This document shows, piece after piece, positions 23,745-32,337 of a stretch of 64,000 bases of DNA. Each line of letters opens with the position of its first letter. The stretch's first letter is position 1. The notes beneath the pieces were generated by a model. That model made no database searches. It saw only the letters and a list, made by a program, of their open reading frames with translations, and was not told the DNA's origin. The DNA is from SXRF01 sp038043465 (GTDB lineage Bacteria; Pseudomonadota; Alphaproteobacteria; Rickettsiales; SXRF01). The translations under genes and the position numbers were made by a program. The stretch is from NCBI GenBank assembly GCA_038043465.1, contig JBBTBX010000011.1, forward strand, positions 1 to 64,000. Direction: 5' to 3'.

Positions 23745-24431
23745 ATGGTATTGAGGCATTATCCTGCTCAGTTTGAACAAGATAAAACTCAAGATAAAGA
23801 TAATTGCCATAATGAAGAGGCTTATTTCTTTTCAATACACAAAAATGATGCAGATAGTATCTTGAAATCAGCACTTGTTATGCCGAATTCGTTCTTTATA
23901 GAAAAAATCGAGAATGATAAAGAAGCGCATAATTATCTAAATAAAATATATTCTTCCAATAGACCTGATTTGTTATTATCGCTTACTACGACTAGCTGTT
24001 ACAACGCTAATGTCTCTGATATTGTGACGGAATGTATCGATAGGCGTTTTTATTTAAACAACTTTAAATTTGAAGAAATAAAGACCTGTTTGCAGGAAGC
24101 TATAATGAATGCTTTAATTCATGGCAATTTGCAGGTAGGGAAAGATTTTCGTTCAGCCAAAGATTTATATGAGTATCAAACAAAAGTTAGAAAACGGCTT
24201 ATAATAGACGGTTATAGACTGCGTCGATTGAATATTATGGTTTGGAAAAAGAACGATTATATACAGATAGCCGTCGGTGATGAAGGGGATGGTTTTTCTA
24301 TACCTGATACCCCATATGATGAAAGCTTGCCAAGCGGTCGTGGATTCATGTTGATTCGTTCTATGTCTGATAATATGTGGGTTGGTGAAGACAAAAGAAC
24401 ATTATTTATGACATTTAACTGTCTTTCCTGA
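23745..24431 (+). CDS. HATPase protein, RsbW/SpoIIAB-like serine kinase
   Basis: A 228-residue protein. An N-terminal part of about 100 residues is of unknown fold. A GHKL ATPase domain follows with N-box EAIMNALIHGN, G1 box VGDEGDGF and G2 box SGRGFMLIRSMSD. No histidine-kinase phosphoacceptor helix is present, so it fits anti-sigma-type serine kinases. The ATG at 23745 is preferred to a TTG at 23739. It would phosphorylate the STAS protein upstream. Its 3' end overlaps the converging aroC gene by 17 bp. Confidence 0.85.
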   Translation: MVLRHYPAQFEQDKTQDKDNCHNEEAYFFSIHKNDADSILKSALVMPNSFFIEKIENDKEAHNYLNKIYSSNRPDLLLSLTTTSCYNANVSDIVTECIDRRFYLNNFKFEEIKTCLQEAIMNALIHGNLQVGKDFRSAKDLYEYQTKVRKRLIIDGYRLRRLNIMVWKKNDYIQIAVGDEGDGFSIPDTPYDESLPSGRGFMLIRSMSDNMWVGEDKRTLFMTFNCLS

Positions 24432-25494
24432 AGCTTTTATACATCAAATAATGATCAGCTAAAACGCATGCTAGCATCGCCTCTCCTACTGGTACAGCGC
24501 GTATTCCCACGCATGGATCATGTCGTCCTTTAGTTTGGATGGTAGTATTATTTCCGTGAATATCTACAGTATCCACTTCTTTTAAAATTGAGCTGGTAGG
24601 CTTTACCGCAAAACGTGTTACTATTGGTTGTCCTGTAGAAATTCCACCTAGAATCCCGCCGGCATGGTTGGAAGTAAAAATAACTTTCCCATCTGCTGAC
24701 GAGCGCATGCAGTCGGCATTATTTTCCCCACTAAGCATGGCACTGGCAAAACCATCTCCTATTTCAACGCCCTTTACAGCGTTTATGCTCATCATGGCAG
24801 CAGCAATATCAGCATCCAATTTTTTATATATTGGTGCTCCAAATCCGACAGGAATCCCTTCTGCTACAACTTCTATAACTGCACCGACAGAAGAACCATT
24901 TTTACGAATTGCATCAAGCTTTTCCGCCCAGCGTACTGCCGCCTTTGCGTCAGCACACCAGAACGGATTATTTTCAATTTCTGCGATGTCATATAGATTA
25001 TTATCTATCTTATCATCGCCCATTTGCACCATCGAGCCACGAATAACTACTGAACTACCAAGAATTTTTCTGGCAATAGCCCCTGCTGCAACTCGCATTG
25101 CGGTTTCTCTTGCAGAAGAACGTCCACCACCGCGATAATCACGTATACCGTATTTCTGTAGATAGGTATAATCAGCATGGCTGGGGCGGAATTTATCTTT
25201 TATTTCCGAATAATCTTTAGATTTTTGGTCTTCATTATGAATTATTAGGGAAATTGGCGTACCAGTAGTTTTTCCCTCAAATACACCGGAAAGTATCTTT
25301 ACTTTATCACTTTCCTGACGCTGAGTAGTGTAGCGTGATTGAGCCGGTTTACGTTTATCGAGCCATATTTGAATGTCATCTTCACATAAATCGATCAGGG
25401 ATGGCACACCATCGACCACACAGCCGATAGCTTCGCCATGACTTTCTCCCCAACTTGTAAAGCGAAATAAGTGACCGAATGTATTGAATGTCAT
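24415..25494 (-). CDS. aroC: Chorismate synthase
   Basis: A 359-residue, full-length chorismate synthase. It begins FGHLFRFTSWGESHGEAIGC, with GCVVDGVPSLIDL, then GGGRSSARETAMRVAAGAIA and GRHDPCVGIRAVPVGEAML. The enzyme makes chorismate from 5-enolpyruvylshikimate-3-phosphate using reduced FMN. The SHGEAIGC region and the FMN-binding GGISTGQPI are intact. It stands alone; the 200 bp upstream hold a tripartite hairpin element. Confidence 0.97.
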   Translation of the reverse strand: MTFNTFGHLFRFTSWGESHGEAIGCVVDGVPSLIDLCEDDIQIWLDKRKPAQSRYTTQRQESDKVKILSGVFEGKTTGTPISLIIHNEDQKSKDYSEIKDKFRPSHADYTYLQKYGIRDYRGGGRSSARETAMRVAAGAIARKILGSSVVIRGSMVQMGDDKIDNNLYDIAEIENNPFWCADAKAAVRWAEKLDAIRKNGSSVGAVIEVVAEGIPVGFGAPIYKKLDADIAAAMMSINAVKGVEIGDGFASAMLSGENNADCMRSSADGKVIFTSNHAGGILGGISTGQPIVTRFAVKPTSSILKEVDTVDIHGNNTTIQTKGRHDPCVGIRAVPVGEAMLACVLADHYLMYKSFRKDS

Positions 25495-25527
25495 AAGCTG
25501 ATGTCTTGATTATAAGATTACTAGATA

Positions 25528-25629
25528 TAGCTGATTAAGCATGTAATTGCTTAATCAGCTATGAAAATCGCAAGCTGAAAGCGCGATTTTTCGCGCCGTA
25601 GGCAGCGTCAAAATGATGTAATCATTTTG
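25528..25629. repeat. Tripartite hairpin element, copy 2
   Basis: Hairpin 1 (25528-25561) has perfect 13-nt arms TAGCTGATTAAGC. Hairpin 2 has arms AAAATCGC (25564-25571) and GCGATTTT (25583-25590). Hairpin 3 (25609-25629) has perfect 9-nt arms CAAAATGAT. The middle hairpin with TCGCGCCGTAGGCAGCGT matches copy 1 at 4092-4207, while the outer hairpins differ in sequence but not in form. It lies in the aroC-carD gap. Confidence 0.75.
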
Positions 25630-25702
25630 TTAGTTAACTATAATTAGATGATTATGTGCAATTCAGCTTTATCATCCAATTATCTAATTATCAAATCATC
25701 TA

Positions 25703-26533
25703 TTATGCAGCTTCTTTTATTTCTTCATTTGCTGCAGCGATCTTAGAACGCAACAACTTCATAAGTTTATCGGTTGCTGTTTTATAATCAGTTCCTTCGC
25801 ATGCTGCCAGTTCACCAACTAGACGTGAAAGAGCTGATTCATAAATCATACGTTCGCTGTAAGATCTTTCGGACTGATCAACATTCTGATGCAGGTCGCG
25901 AACAACTTCTGCGATAAAATGAATATTGCCGGAATTGATTTTGGTTTCATATTCCTGGGCACGGCGGCTCCACATACCACGGCTGGTACGGGCGCGGCTC
26001 TTCAGCGTAACGAAAACTTTTTTCATCTGCTCTACAGAACTTACAGGACGCAGACCAGCAGCAGAAGCACGCGACAAAGGAACACGCAGGGTCATTTTAT
26101 CTTTTTCAAAAGAAATCACCAACATACGCAGCTCAATATCACCAATCATCTGGGTTTCTTCAGCCATGATCTTACCGACACCGTGTGTTGGGTAAACAAC
26201 ATAATTACCAACTTTATAAAGTGTTTTAAGTGGCATTACCTTTGCCGTAGTTGTTTTTGCCACGACTGTTTTTGTTGTAGTAATTTTTGCTTCAGTCAGC
26301 TTTCTATCGACACTCTTAGAAGCCGGAGCTTTTTGAGATTCCTTTTTGACAGCTACTGAAGATTTTGGCGCAGATAAAGTCTTAGCAGACACAGTCTTGC
26401 CAGTATATTTTGGTGCAGAAGATTTCAGAACCTTACCAGTTCCAGATGTTTTTTTGGAAACTTGCTTTACCTTAGCGACTACTTTAACCAGTTTCTTTTT
26501 TGTTATTTCTTTTTTTAGGGTTTTCTGTGCCAT
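25703..26533 (-). CDS. carD: CarD family transcription regulator with long basic N-terminal tail
   Basis: A 276-residue protein from the ATG at 26533 (AGGAA upstream). Residues 107-276 are a CarD/TRCF-type RNA polymerase-interacting domain: YKVGNYVVYPTHGVGKI, then KMTLRVPLSRASAAGLRPV, then SRRAQEYETKINSGN and a C-terminal helical DNA-binding domain ending SERSYSERMIYESALSRLVG. CarD stabilises open promoter complexes at rRNA and growth genes. The first 100 residues are a Lys/Thr/Ala/Ser-rich tail resembling histone H1 tails, longer than usual for the family. It lies beside fdxA, a common alphaproteobacterial pairing. Confidence 0.9.
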   Translation of the reverse strand: MAQKTLKKEITKKKLVKVVAKVKQVSKKTSGTGKVLKSSAPKYTGKTVSAKTLSAPKSSVAVKKESQKAPASKSVDRKLTEAKITTTKTVVAKTTTAKVMPLKTLYKVGNYVVYPTHGVGKIMAEETQMIGDIELRMLVISFEKDKMTLRVPLSRASAAGLRPVSSVEQMKKVFVTLKSRARTSRGMWSRRAQEYETKINSGNIHFIAEVVRDLHQNVDQSERSYSERMIYESALSRLVGELAACEGTDYKTATDKLMKLLRSKIAAANEEIKEAA

Positions 26534-26713
26534 AGATATTCCTAACGCATGTTGATGCAGATAACTGCACGGGTTAACTATATATTGTATATTTATACAC
26601 GGGCAACCACTACAAGATGATTGCCGGATAAAAATCAGAGCGAAACATAACACATAATTAATAAAAAAGAAAGCATTTATTATTAAATGCAGTGATAAAC
26701 ATGAAATACTCAG

Positions 26714-27052
26714 TTATTTAGAGCTGTTAGCTGGGTTCGGGCTAAAAAATTCCTCAAACTTACCAGCCTTACCTTTAAAACTATCGGCATCCTCAGGTGG
26801 AGATTTTTTAGTGGTCAGGTTAGGCCATTTTGCGGCGTATTCACGATTTACTTCCACCCATTTTAATAGCTCATCAGATTCTGGTAAAATGGCTTCAGCC
26901 GGGCATTCCGGCTCACATACCCCACAATCAATGCACTCATCTGGGTTAATAACAAGCATATTTTCGCCTTCATAAAAACAATCAACCGGGCATACTTCAA
27001 CGCAGTCGGTATATTTACATTTTATGCAGGCATCCGTAACAACAAAAGTCAT
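26714..27052 (-). CDS. fdxA: FdxA-type ferredoxin
   Basis: A 112-residue bacterial ferredoxin. DACIKCKYTDCVEVCPVDC and ECIDCGVCEPECPAEA supply the cysteines for a 3Fe-4S and a 4Fe-4S cluster, and a C-terminal extension typical of FdxA follows (NREYAAKWPNLTTKKSPPED). It is a cytoplasmic electron carrier. The upstream gap (27053-27137) is AT-rich and probably carries its promoter. Confidence 0.95.
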   Translation of the reverse strand: MTFVVTDACIKCKYTDCVEVCPVDCFYEGENMLVINPDECIDCGVCEPECPAEAILPESDELLKWVEVNREYAAKWPNLTTKKSPPEDADSFKGKAGKFEEFFSPNPANSSK

Positions 27053-27137
27053 ACTAGCTCCTCGTTCATATCCACATTAGTTCTGAAGGTACTAAACATA
27101 ATTTCATTTCTTGTCTAGATACATAATTAACTATGTA

Positions 27138-27845
27138 CTAAGAAAACTGTAATCGCCTGATTTTCTGCTGAATTAGCATGGTTTTTATACGCATCACAAG
27201 TAGGATGGAATAAATGAGGACAAAAGCAATACCCATGGAAAACAATGGAATAAGCATGGAATTATCAATAGATATGCCACCACTTCTTATTATACTTGCC
27301 GGTTGGTGGAGAGTGTTCCACCATTCAACTGAAAAGCGTATTATAGGTATATTTACAAAGCCTATTAACGCCATTATAGCGCATATTTTTCTGCCATTTT
27401 CTTTGTTATTATAACTATCTGAAAGGGCTATATAACCTATATACATAAAAAACAGAATCAACACCGAAGTAAGGCGCGCGTCCCATACCCACCATGTTCC
27501 CCACATTGGCTTTCCCCACAATGAACCGGTAATTAGTGTAATCAAGGTAAAACCAGCTCCAAGCGGTGCGCTGGCACGTGCCACAACGTCTGCAAGCGGA
27601 TGTCGCCAAATTAGGAAACTGGCGGAAGAAACCGCCATTATCGTATACACCATGATTGACATCCATGCCGATGGAACATGTACATACATGATCCTTACGC
27701 TATCACCTTGCTGATAGTCAGGTGGTGAAATAAACAAAGCCTGCCACAATCCAATTAATAACGTGGTGCAGGTCAGGAATAAAATATATGGAAATAATTT
27801 ATCAGAAAAATAAATGAATCTAGTTGGATTGGCAAAACGATGCAT
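27138..27845 (-). CDS. ccmC: Heme exporter / cytochrome c maturation protein CcmC
   Basis: A 235-residue inner-membrane protein with six predicted helices. The tryptophan-rich WWD motif is present as KPMWGTWWVWDARLTSVLIL, flanked by the heme-ligand histidines in MYVHVPSAWMS and VEWWNTLHQPAS. CcmC loads heme onto CcmE during system I cytochrome c maturation. No ccmA, B, D or E gene is adjacent, so the system is split. Confidence 0.93.
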   Translation of the reverse strand: MHRFANPTRFIYFSDKLFPYILFLTCTTLLIGLWQALFISPPDYQQGDSVRIMYVHVPSAWMSIMVYTIMAVSSASFLIWRHPLADVVARASAPLGAGFTLITLITGSLWGKPMWGTWWVWDARLTSVLILFFMYIGYIALSDSYNNKENGRKICAIMALIGFVNIPIIRFSVEWWNTLHQPASIIRSGGISIDNSMLIPLFSMGIAFVLIYSILLVMRIKTMLIQQKIRRLQFS

Positions 27846-27848
27846 GTC

Positions 27849-27940
27849 AGTTTCTGGCTGCTAGTTGTTAGAATTATGTATTGATGAATAAACCAAAGGT
27901 CAATATAACATAAACTAGCAACTAGCAACTGACAACTAAT
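27849..27940. repeat. Short repeat with CTAGTTG/CAACTAG arms
   Basis: GGCTGCTAGTTGTTAG on the left and AACTAGCAACTAGCAACTG on the right form an imperfect inverted repeat between the divergent ccmC and SDR starts. Related text occurs at 53870-53926. The promoters of both genes must lie within or around it. Confidence 0.55.
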
Positions 27941-27941
27941 C

Positions 27942-28700
27942 ATGCTCACCAATAAAACTATATTCATTACAGGTGCAACGGCCGGCTTTGGTCTTGCTTG
28001 TGCTCGGTTGTTCATAAAAAATGGCGCGAGGGTAATAGCTTGTGGCAGAAGGCAGGACAGGCTTGATGAGTTGCAAAAAGAATCACCCAAGAAAATTCAT
28101 ATAATAAACTTAGATGTGCGCAACCGCAAAGCGGTAAAGGAAGCCATTGCAAATTTGCCAGAAGATTTTTCTGCCGTTGACGTGTTGATTAATAACGCTG
28201 GTTTAGCTCTTGGATTATCTCCATTTCCTGAGCAATCCGAAGAAGATCTGGAACAAATGGTGCAGACTAATATAATGGGGATTATTCATTGTACACAGGC
28301 ATTAATGCCAATAATGATTTCCCGTAATAATGGGCATATAGTAAATCTAAGCTCCATAGCTGGCACTTATCCTTATCCGGGAGGCAATGTTTACGGAGCA
28401 ACCAAAGCCTTTGTAACCCAGTTTTCTTTAAATTTACGGGCGGATCTTTTAGGAAAGAATATACGCGTCAGCAATATTGAGCCGGGAATGGCGGAAACCG
28501 AATTTTCAATAGTTCGATTTTCCGGTGATAAAAGCAAAGCGGATAATATTTATGCCGGGATGCAGCCATTAACCGCCGATGACATAGCAGAAACCATACT
28601 CTGGACTTTATGTCGCCCTGCACATGTTAATATAAACCGTATAGAAATAATGCCAACGCAGCAGGCATTTTCTCCATTTGCGGTGAGTCGTAAAACTTAA
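27942..28700 (+). CDS. ydfG: YdfG-like short-chain dehydrogenase/reductase
   Basis: A 252-residue classical SDR. IFITGATAGFGLACARLF is the dinucleotide-binding loop, with ACGRRQDRLDEL suggesting NADP(H) preference. The NNAG motif (VLINNAGLALGLSPFPE) and catalytic Ser/Tyr/Lys (IVNLSSIAGTYPYPGGNVYG, then ATKAFV) are intact, and PGMAETEFSIVRFSGDKSKA fits the YdfG/serine-3-hydroxypropionate group. It would reduce or oxidise small hydroxy acids such as malonic semialdehyde or serine. Divergent from ccmC; its stop abuts the next gene's stop. Confidence 0.88.
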   Translation: MLTNKTIFITGATAGFGLACARLFIKNGARVIACGRRQDRLDELQKESPKKIHIINLDVRNRKAVKEAIANLPEDFSAVDVLINNAGLALGLSPFPEQSEEDLEQMVQTNIMGIIHCTQALMPIMISRNNGHIVNLSSIAGTYPYPGGNVYGATKAFVTQFSLNLRADLLGKNIRVSNIEPGMAETEFSIVRFSGDKSKADNIYAGMQPLTADDIAETILWTLCRPAHVNINRIEIMPTQQAFSPFAVSRKT

Positions 28701-29426
28701 TTATATCTGATTTCCCCACATATCAATCTGCTGGTTGCCCCAGGAATCAGTTTGTGTTCTGCCCCATATATCCGCTTTTGGTCTACCCCATGCGTCTGTA
28801 TTCGTCGACCTTCCCCATATATCTGTTGGAGTTCTGCTCCAAACGTCGAGGTTAGCACCATTACCGCCACTTGCCAATATATCTAGTGCTTCTTTCTGTT
28901 TCTGAGCCGCAGTCCGCTGTGCGATAAAATACGGACTGAGTTTATTAATTGTAGCTTCAATTTTATTAACAACAGCTTGGGATTTTGGTTGATAAAGACC
29001 TATATATTGTCCGGTTATATCGGACATAGCACCATTTTTTAAATTTACTTTAGCAACCACGTTACCAGTAATGTCTTTGATTCTACCTTTATCATCAATC
29101 TTTCCATTGATAAAACGCCTTACTTCTATCACTACTTCCTTGTTGGCTTTCCGAATGGCTTTTTCTTCCCGCATCTTATTCACCATTTCAAGAGTTTCTT
29201 CGGCCTTTTTTGATTTCCTCTTATTCTGACCAATTTTTCCAAACATTGAAGGGCGATCTTTCACCTTACTCCCAAGATTTGCCCTGGCTTCGGCAAGTTT
29301 AGCGTCTACAATTTTCTTAAAAGTACCTTCATTGATACGACCGCCTTTGCTAATGGTTTTGCGAATAATTTTAAAGGCAACCTGAGAACCACCGCTGCTG
29401 CGCGCTCCGACAAAGTTTCTTGCCAT
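28701..29426 (-). CDS. Unknown protein with C-terminal D-x-W-G repeats
   Basis: A 241-residue, strongly basic protein in its first 190 residues, with helical Lys/Arg-rich segments and no membrane span. The C-terminal 48 residues contain six short units with consensus D-x-W-[GS]-[RN]: DVWSRTPT, DIWGRSTNT, DAWGRPKA, DIWGRTQT, DSWGNQQI and DMWGNQI. I recognise no family. AAGGGAG precedes the ATG. It converges on the SDR gene with no gap. Basic charge with aromatic repeats could suit nucleic-acid or carbohydrate binding; this is speculation. Confidence 0.65.
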   Translation of the reverse strand: MARNFVGARSSGGSQVAFKIIRKTISKGGRINEGTFKKIVDAKLAEARANLGSKVKDRPSMFGKIGQNKRKSKKAEETLEMVNKMREEKAIRKANKEVVIEVRRFINGKIDDKGRIKDITGNVVAKVNLKNGAMSDITGQYIGLYQPKSQAVVNKIEATINKLSPYFIAQRTAAQKQKEALDILASGGNGANLDVWSRTPTDIWGRSTNTDAWGRPKADIWGRTQTDSWGNQQIDMWGNQI

Positions 29427-29542
29427 AATTCACTCCCTTAAAATCAATCATATACTCATATCTTGTATTATAACCAATTTTAGAGATAATATCCAGAGCA
29501 TTACTGAAAAATTCATCAAATCGTCATAATTGACTAATAAGC

Positions 29543-30019
29543 ATGAAAAAGCCTTATATATATTATCCTGCAATCCTTATTTTTGGCTGGTTATTGCTGG
29601 GTTTAACTCCAGTTTATGGAAAATCTCCTGTTACATTTGAACGCGAAATAATAATAATAAAAACAAAAAATGGGAAACATTCCTTCAATGCTGAGATAGC
29701 CGAAACTAAAGAGCAATTGGAAACAGGGCTTATGTATCGTACGTCGCTTGCGGATGATGCAGCGATGTTTTTCATATTCAAAGATAATAGCAAAATAAAT
29801 ATGTGGATGAAAGATACTATGATTTCATTGGACATGCTATTTATCGACAAGCAAGGTAAAATTGTCTATATTGCAAAAAACACGAAGACTGATTCTCTGA
29901 ATATAATTACCGCAGGCGATAAACCAGTTAAGGCAGTGCTTGAATTAAAAGGTGGTGTGTCAGAATCTAGAAATATAAATATTGGAGATGAAGTAATTTA
30001 TAAGGGTATAATGAAATGA
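29543..30019 (+). CDS. DUF192 family secreted protein
   Basis: A 158-residue protein with an N-terminal signal (hydrophobic residues 8-22, cleavage near VYG). DUF192 core: FNAEIAETKEQLETGLMYRT, then DDAAMFFIFKDNSKINMWMK, then DTMISLDMLFIDKQGKIVYI and VLELKGGVSESRNINIGDEV. The fold is widespread in Proteobacteria; its function is not established. The stop overlaps the next gene's start by 4 bp (ATGA), and both encode DUF192-type proteins. Confidence 0.88.
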   Translation: MKKPYIYYPAILIFGWLLLGLTPVYGKSPVTFEREIIIIKTKNGKHSFNAEIAETKEQLETGLMYRTSLADDAAMFFIFKDNSKINMWMKDTMISLDMLFIDKQGKIVYIAKNTKTDSLNIITAGDKPVKAVLELKGGVSESRNINIGDEVIYKGIMK

Positions 30020-30714
30020 GAAATATTATTATTGCCACTGCGGTTAGCGGATTGCTTTTTTCTTTGGCGACAACAAGTTCTTTTGCCGCAGATAAGAAAG
30101 CTTCTTCTCTCAGGGCAAATGCAGCTAAAGAATATAATGCCTCAATAGATTTTGTCCGCACCAATATTGTTATATTACGTAAATCCATGCCTAAACCAAA
30201 AATGGATCCTGATCCGCCTATGCTTTTGCAGGATGAATCTATAATCAGACCAGTACCAGAAAATATAGAACCGGAAGATCCGGCACTGGCTTTTGATGTA
30301 GAAATTCGTGATGGGATGTCTTTATATAATCAAAGTGGCTGGTTTAACCTGAGCAGCTATTCTGAGAAGTCAGGGGTAATGATGGTTTTCGCCAGACCGG
30401 ACACTAAACCTATTATTCGTTCAACGCAGTACGCTCCTGTAGATATACTTTTTATAGATAAACAAGGTGCCATAACGCAGATAGCCCCTAGTATAAATCT
30501 ATCTGAAATTGAAGAGGATATTTATCCAAACGCTCCGATATTAGCTTATTTGTTTGTAAAGGGAGGAACATGTGCAAATATGCATATCAATGTTGGTGAT
30601 GAGGTTCAGTATTCTTTATTCAAGAAATCTCCTTTAATATTAGATTCCCCTCCTCCTAAAGAGCCGCCTCCTCCTGCAAATGTAAAACCGCCTGTAATAT
30701 TCGAAAAATTTTAG
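30016..30714 (+). CDS. Divergent DUF192-like protein with Pro-rich tail
   Basis: A 232-residue exported protein (signal peptide to about ASSSFAA... near residue 25). An extra segment of about 80 residues precedes a degenerate DUF192 core in which GVMMVFARPDTKPIIRS replaces the usual motif and VDILFIDKQGAITQIAPS keeps it. It ends with PPPKEPPPPANVKPP. It overlaps the preceding DUF192 gene by 4 bp, so both arose by duplication or are used together. The degenerate copy may act as a partner. Confidence 0.7.
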   Translation: MRNIIIATAVSGLLFSLATTSSFAADKKASSLRANAAKEYNASIDFVRTNIVILRKSMPKPKMDPDPPMLLQDESIIRPVPENIEPEDPALAFDVEIRDGMSLYNQSGWFNLSSYSEKSGVMMVFARPDTKPIIRSTQYAPVDILFIDKQGAITQIAPSINLSEIEEDIYPNAPILAYLFVKGGTCANMHINVGDEVQYSLFKKSPLILDSPPPKEPPPPANVKPPVIFEKF

Positions 30715-30730
30715 ACCTGACGGAGCATAA

Positions 30731-31717
30731 ATGACTATAAATAAGGACTCCCTGCTTTCTGTTATATCTCCTTGTTACAATGAAGAGGAATCAATAGATG
30801 AATTCATAACGCGAACCACTGCGGTTTTAGAAGAGCATTTCCGGAACTATGAGTTGTTATTGGTTGATGATGGTTCAAAAGACAGAACTGTAGAGAAAAT
30901 TGCACAGCACCAACGTAATAATCCGAATATAAGGCTTATTCGTCTTTCGCGGAACTTTGGCAAAGAAGCGGCTGTAACTGCCGGACTTGAACACTCAACC
31001 GGTGAGGTAGTGGTTATGCTGGATTCTGATTTGCAGGATCCGCCTTCTCTTATTCCGCAGCTTATAGAAAAACTTGACACCGGCTATGACATTGTCTCCG
31101 CCCAGCATACTATCCGTAAAAAAGAAACATGGATTAAAAAATCGACTTCAAAATTATTTTATAAACTTGCCTCGCATATGACAGGTCTGCATATTCCCAA
31201 CACGGTGGGTGACTACCGCGTAATGCGCAGAAAAGTGGTAAATGCCGTTACCAGTGTAAAGGATAACGTACGCTATATGAAAATGATTTATGCCTATGTC
31301 GGCTTCAGGAATGCTACGGTTTTATATGAGCGGGAACCACGTTTTGCTGGCGAAACGAAATATAATTACCCACGTTTAATAGCTGCTGCGTTTGATGCGA
31401 TTATATCGTTTTCTGATCGCCCACTGCGCTATATTTCCATTATGTGCGTTGGTATATCAGCTTTTGCATTTTTACTCACAGTATATGTAATATTATATAA
31501 AATATTAGCCGGAAACACCTCAGAAATAGCCAATGGCTGGACATCGTTGGTCGTATTAATAAACATGATGTTCTGCCTGCTTTTTGCTTTTCTTGCTATA
31601 ATTTCTGAGTATATAAGCAGAATTCTGCGTGAAAGTAAAAACCGCCCATTATATTTTGCTGAGGAAATCCGTGGAGGGCGCACGGAATATCCGGTTTTTC
31701 TAAGTAATAAACAATAG
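30731..31717 (+). CDS. Family 2 glycosyltransferase (GtrB/ArnC/DPM1-like)
   Basis: A 328-residue membrane glycosyltransferase. The GT-A domain has SVISPCYNEEESIDEFI, LLLVDDGSKDRTVEKI and VVVMLDSDLQDPPSLIP, giving the DxD and nucleotide-sugar-binding residues. Two C-terminal membrane helices (about 235-258 and 272-294) anchor it. Such enzymes transfer a sugar to polyprenyl phosphate at the inner face of the membrane. It is encoded in a plus-strand run of envelope genes, 16 bp after the divergent DUF192 gene. Confidence 0.9.
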   Translation: MTINKDSLLSVISPCYNEEESIDEFITRTTAVLEEHFRNYELLLVDDGSKDRTVEKIAQHQRNNPNIRLIRLSRNFGKEAAVTAGLEHSTGEVVVMLDSDLQDPPSLIPQLIEKLDTGYDIVSAQHTIRKKETWIKKSTSKLFYKLASHMTGLHIPNTVGDYRVMRRKVVNAVTSVKDNVRYMKMIYAYVGFRNATVLYEREPRFAGETKYNYPRLIAAAFDAIISFSDRPLRYISIMCVGISAFAFLLTVYVILYKILAGNTSEIANGWTSLVVLINMMFCLLFAFLAIISEYISRILRESKNRPLYFAEEIRGGRTEYPVFLSNKQ

Positions 31718-31728
31718 GAGTAATTTAT

Positions 31729-32337
31729 ATGTTGGATATTTTAAAAAAGCCTGTTGTGTTTATTATGGCACTGCTCGTGTTGCTGGAAGTTTCAGCCTGT
31801 TCTTCGCAAGCACCACCGCCAGTACCATCTCTGAGTTTCAGCCAGTCTCCGGTAATCCGTATGGATGTTGCGAAGATTGAGACAATAGAAGCCTACAAAT
31901 CTCCATTCAGCTATCCTAATATAGAGCATTTGATGCCTTACTCTCCGGCTGATGCTATGGTTATATGGATTAAAGACCGTTTGCGGACTGTTGGACAGGA
32001 TAAATTGTTACAAATTACGATAGTTGATGCCTCCGTAAAAGAAGTTAACTTGCCGACAACTAAAGGCATAAAGGGTTTGTTTACCGTAGACCAGAACAAG
32101 CGTTATGATGCCCGTATGGAGGTGGAAATGAAAATTTATGGTGAAGGAGCATTATCGGAGGTCAGTACGTCCGCTATCGTTTCAAGAACCATTACCATTC
32201 CGGAAAACGCCAACGTCAATTATCGCAAAGCAGCCTATGAAAAAATGATGCAGGAAATGATGAAAATGCTTAATGATAAGCTGGAAAATAACATACATAA
32301 CTATATGGGAAACTATATAAGATTTTCGAATAACTAA
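31729..32337 (+). CDS. Hypothetical lipoprotein
   Basis: A 202-residue protein with a lipoprotein signal: hydrophobic residues 9-21, lipobox VSAC and a Ser-Ser after the cysteine. The mature part is Pro-rich at first, then mixed alpha/beta with a predicted C-terminal helix (EKMMQEMMKMLNDKLENNI). No domain recognised. It is anchored to an inner or outer membrane, and the next gene starts at its stop codon. Confidence 0.75.
   Translation: MLDILKKPVVFIMALLVLLEVSACSSQAPPPVPSLSFSQSPVIRMDVAKIETIEAYKSPFSYPNIEHLMPYSPADAMVIWIKDRLRTVGQDKLLQITIVDASVKEVNLPTTKGIKGLFTVDQNKRYDARMEVEMKIYGEGALSEVSTSAIVSRTITIPENANVNYRKAAYEKMMQEMMKMLNDKLENNIHNYMGNYIRFSNN

Noticed and set aside
24668..25138. A 156-codon plus-strand frame
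   Set aside because: Antisense to aroC, whose motifs are complete.
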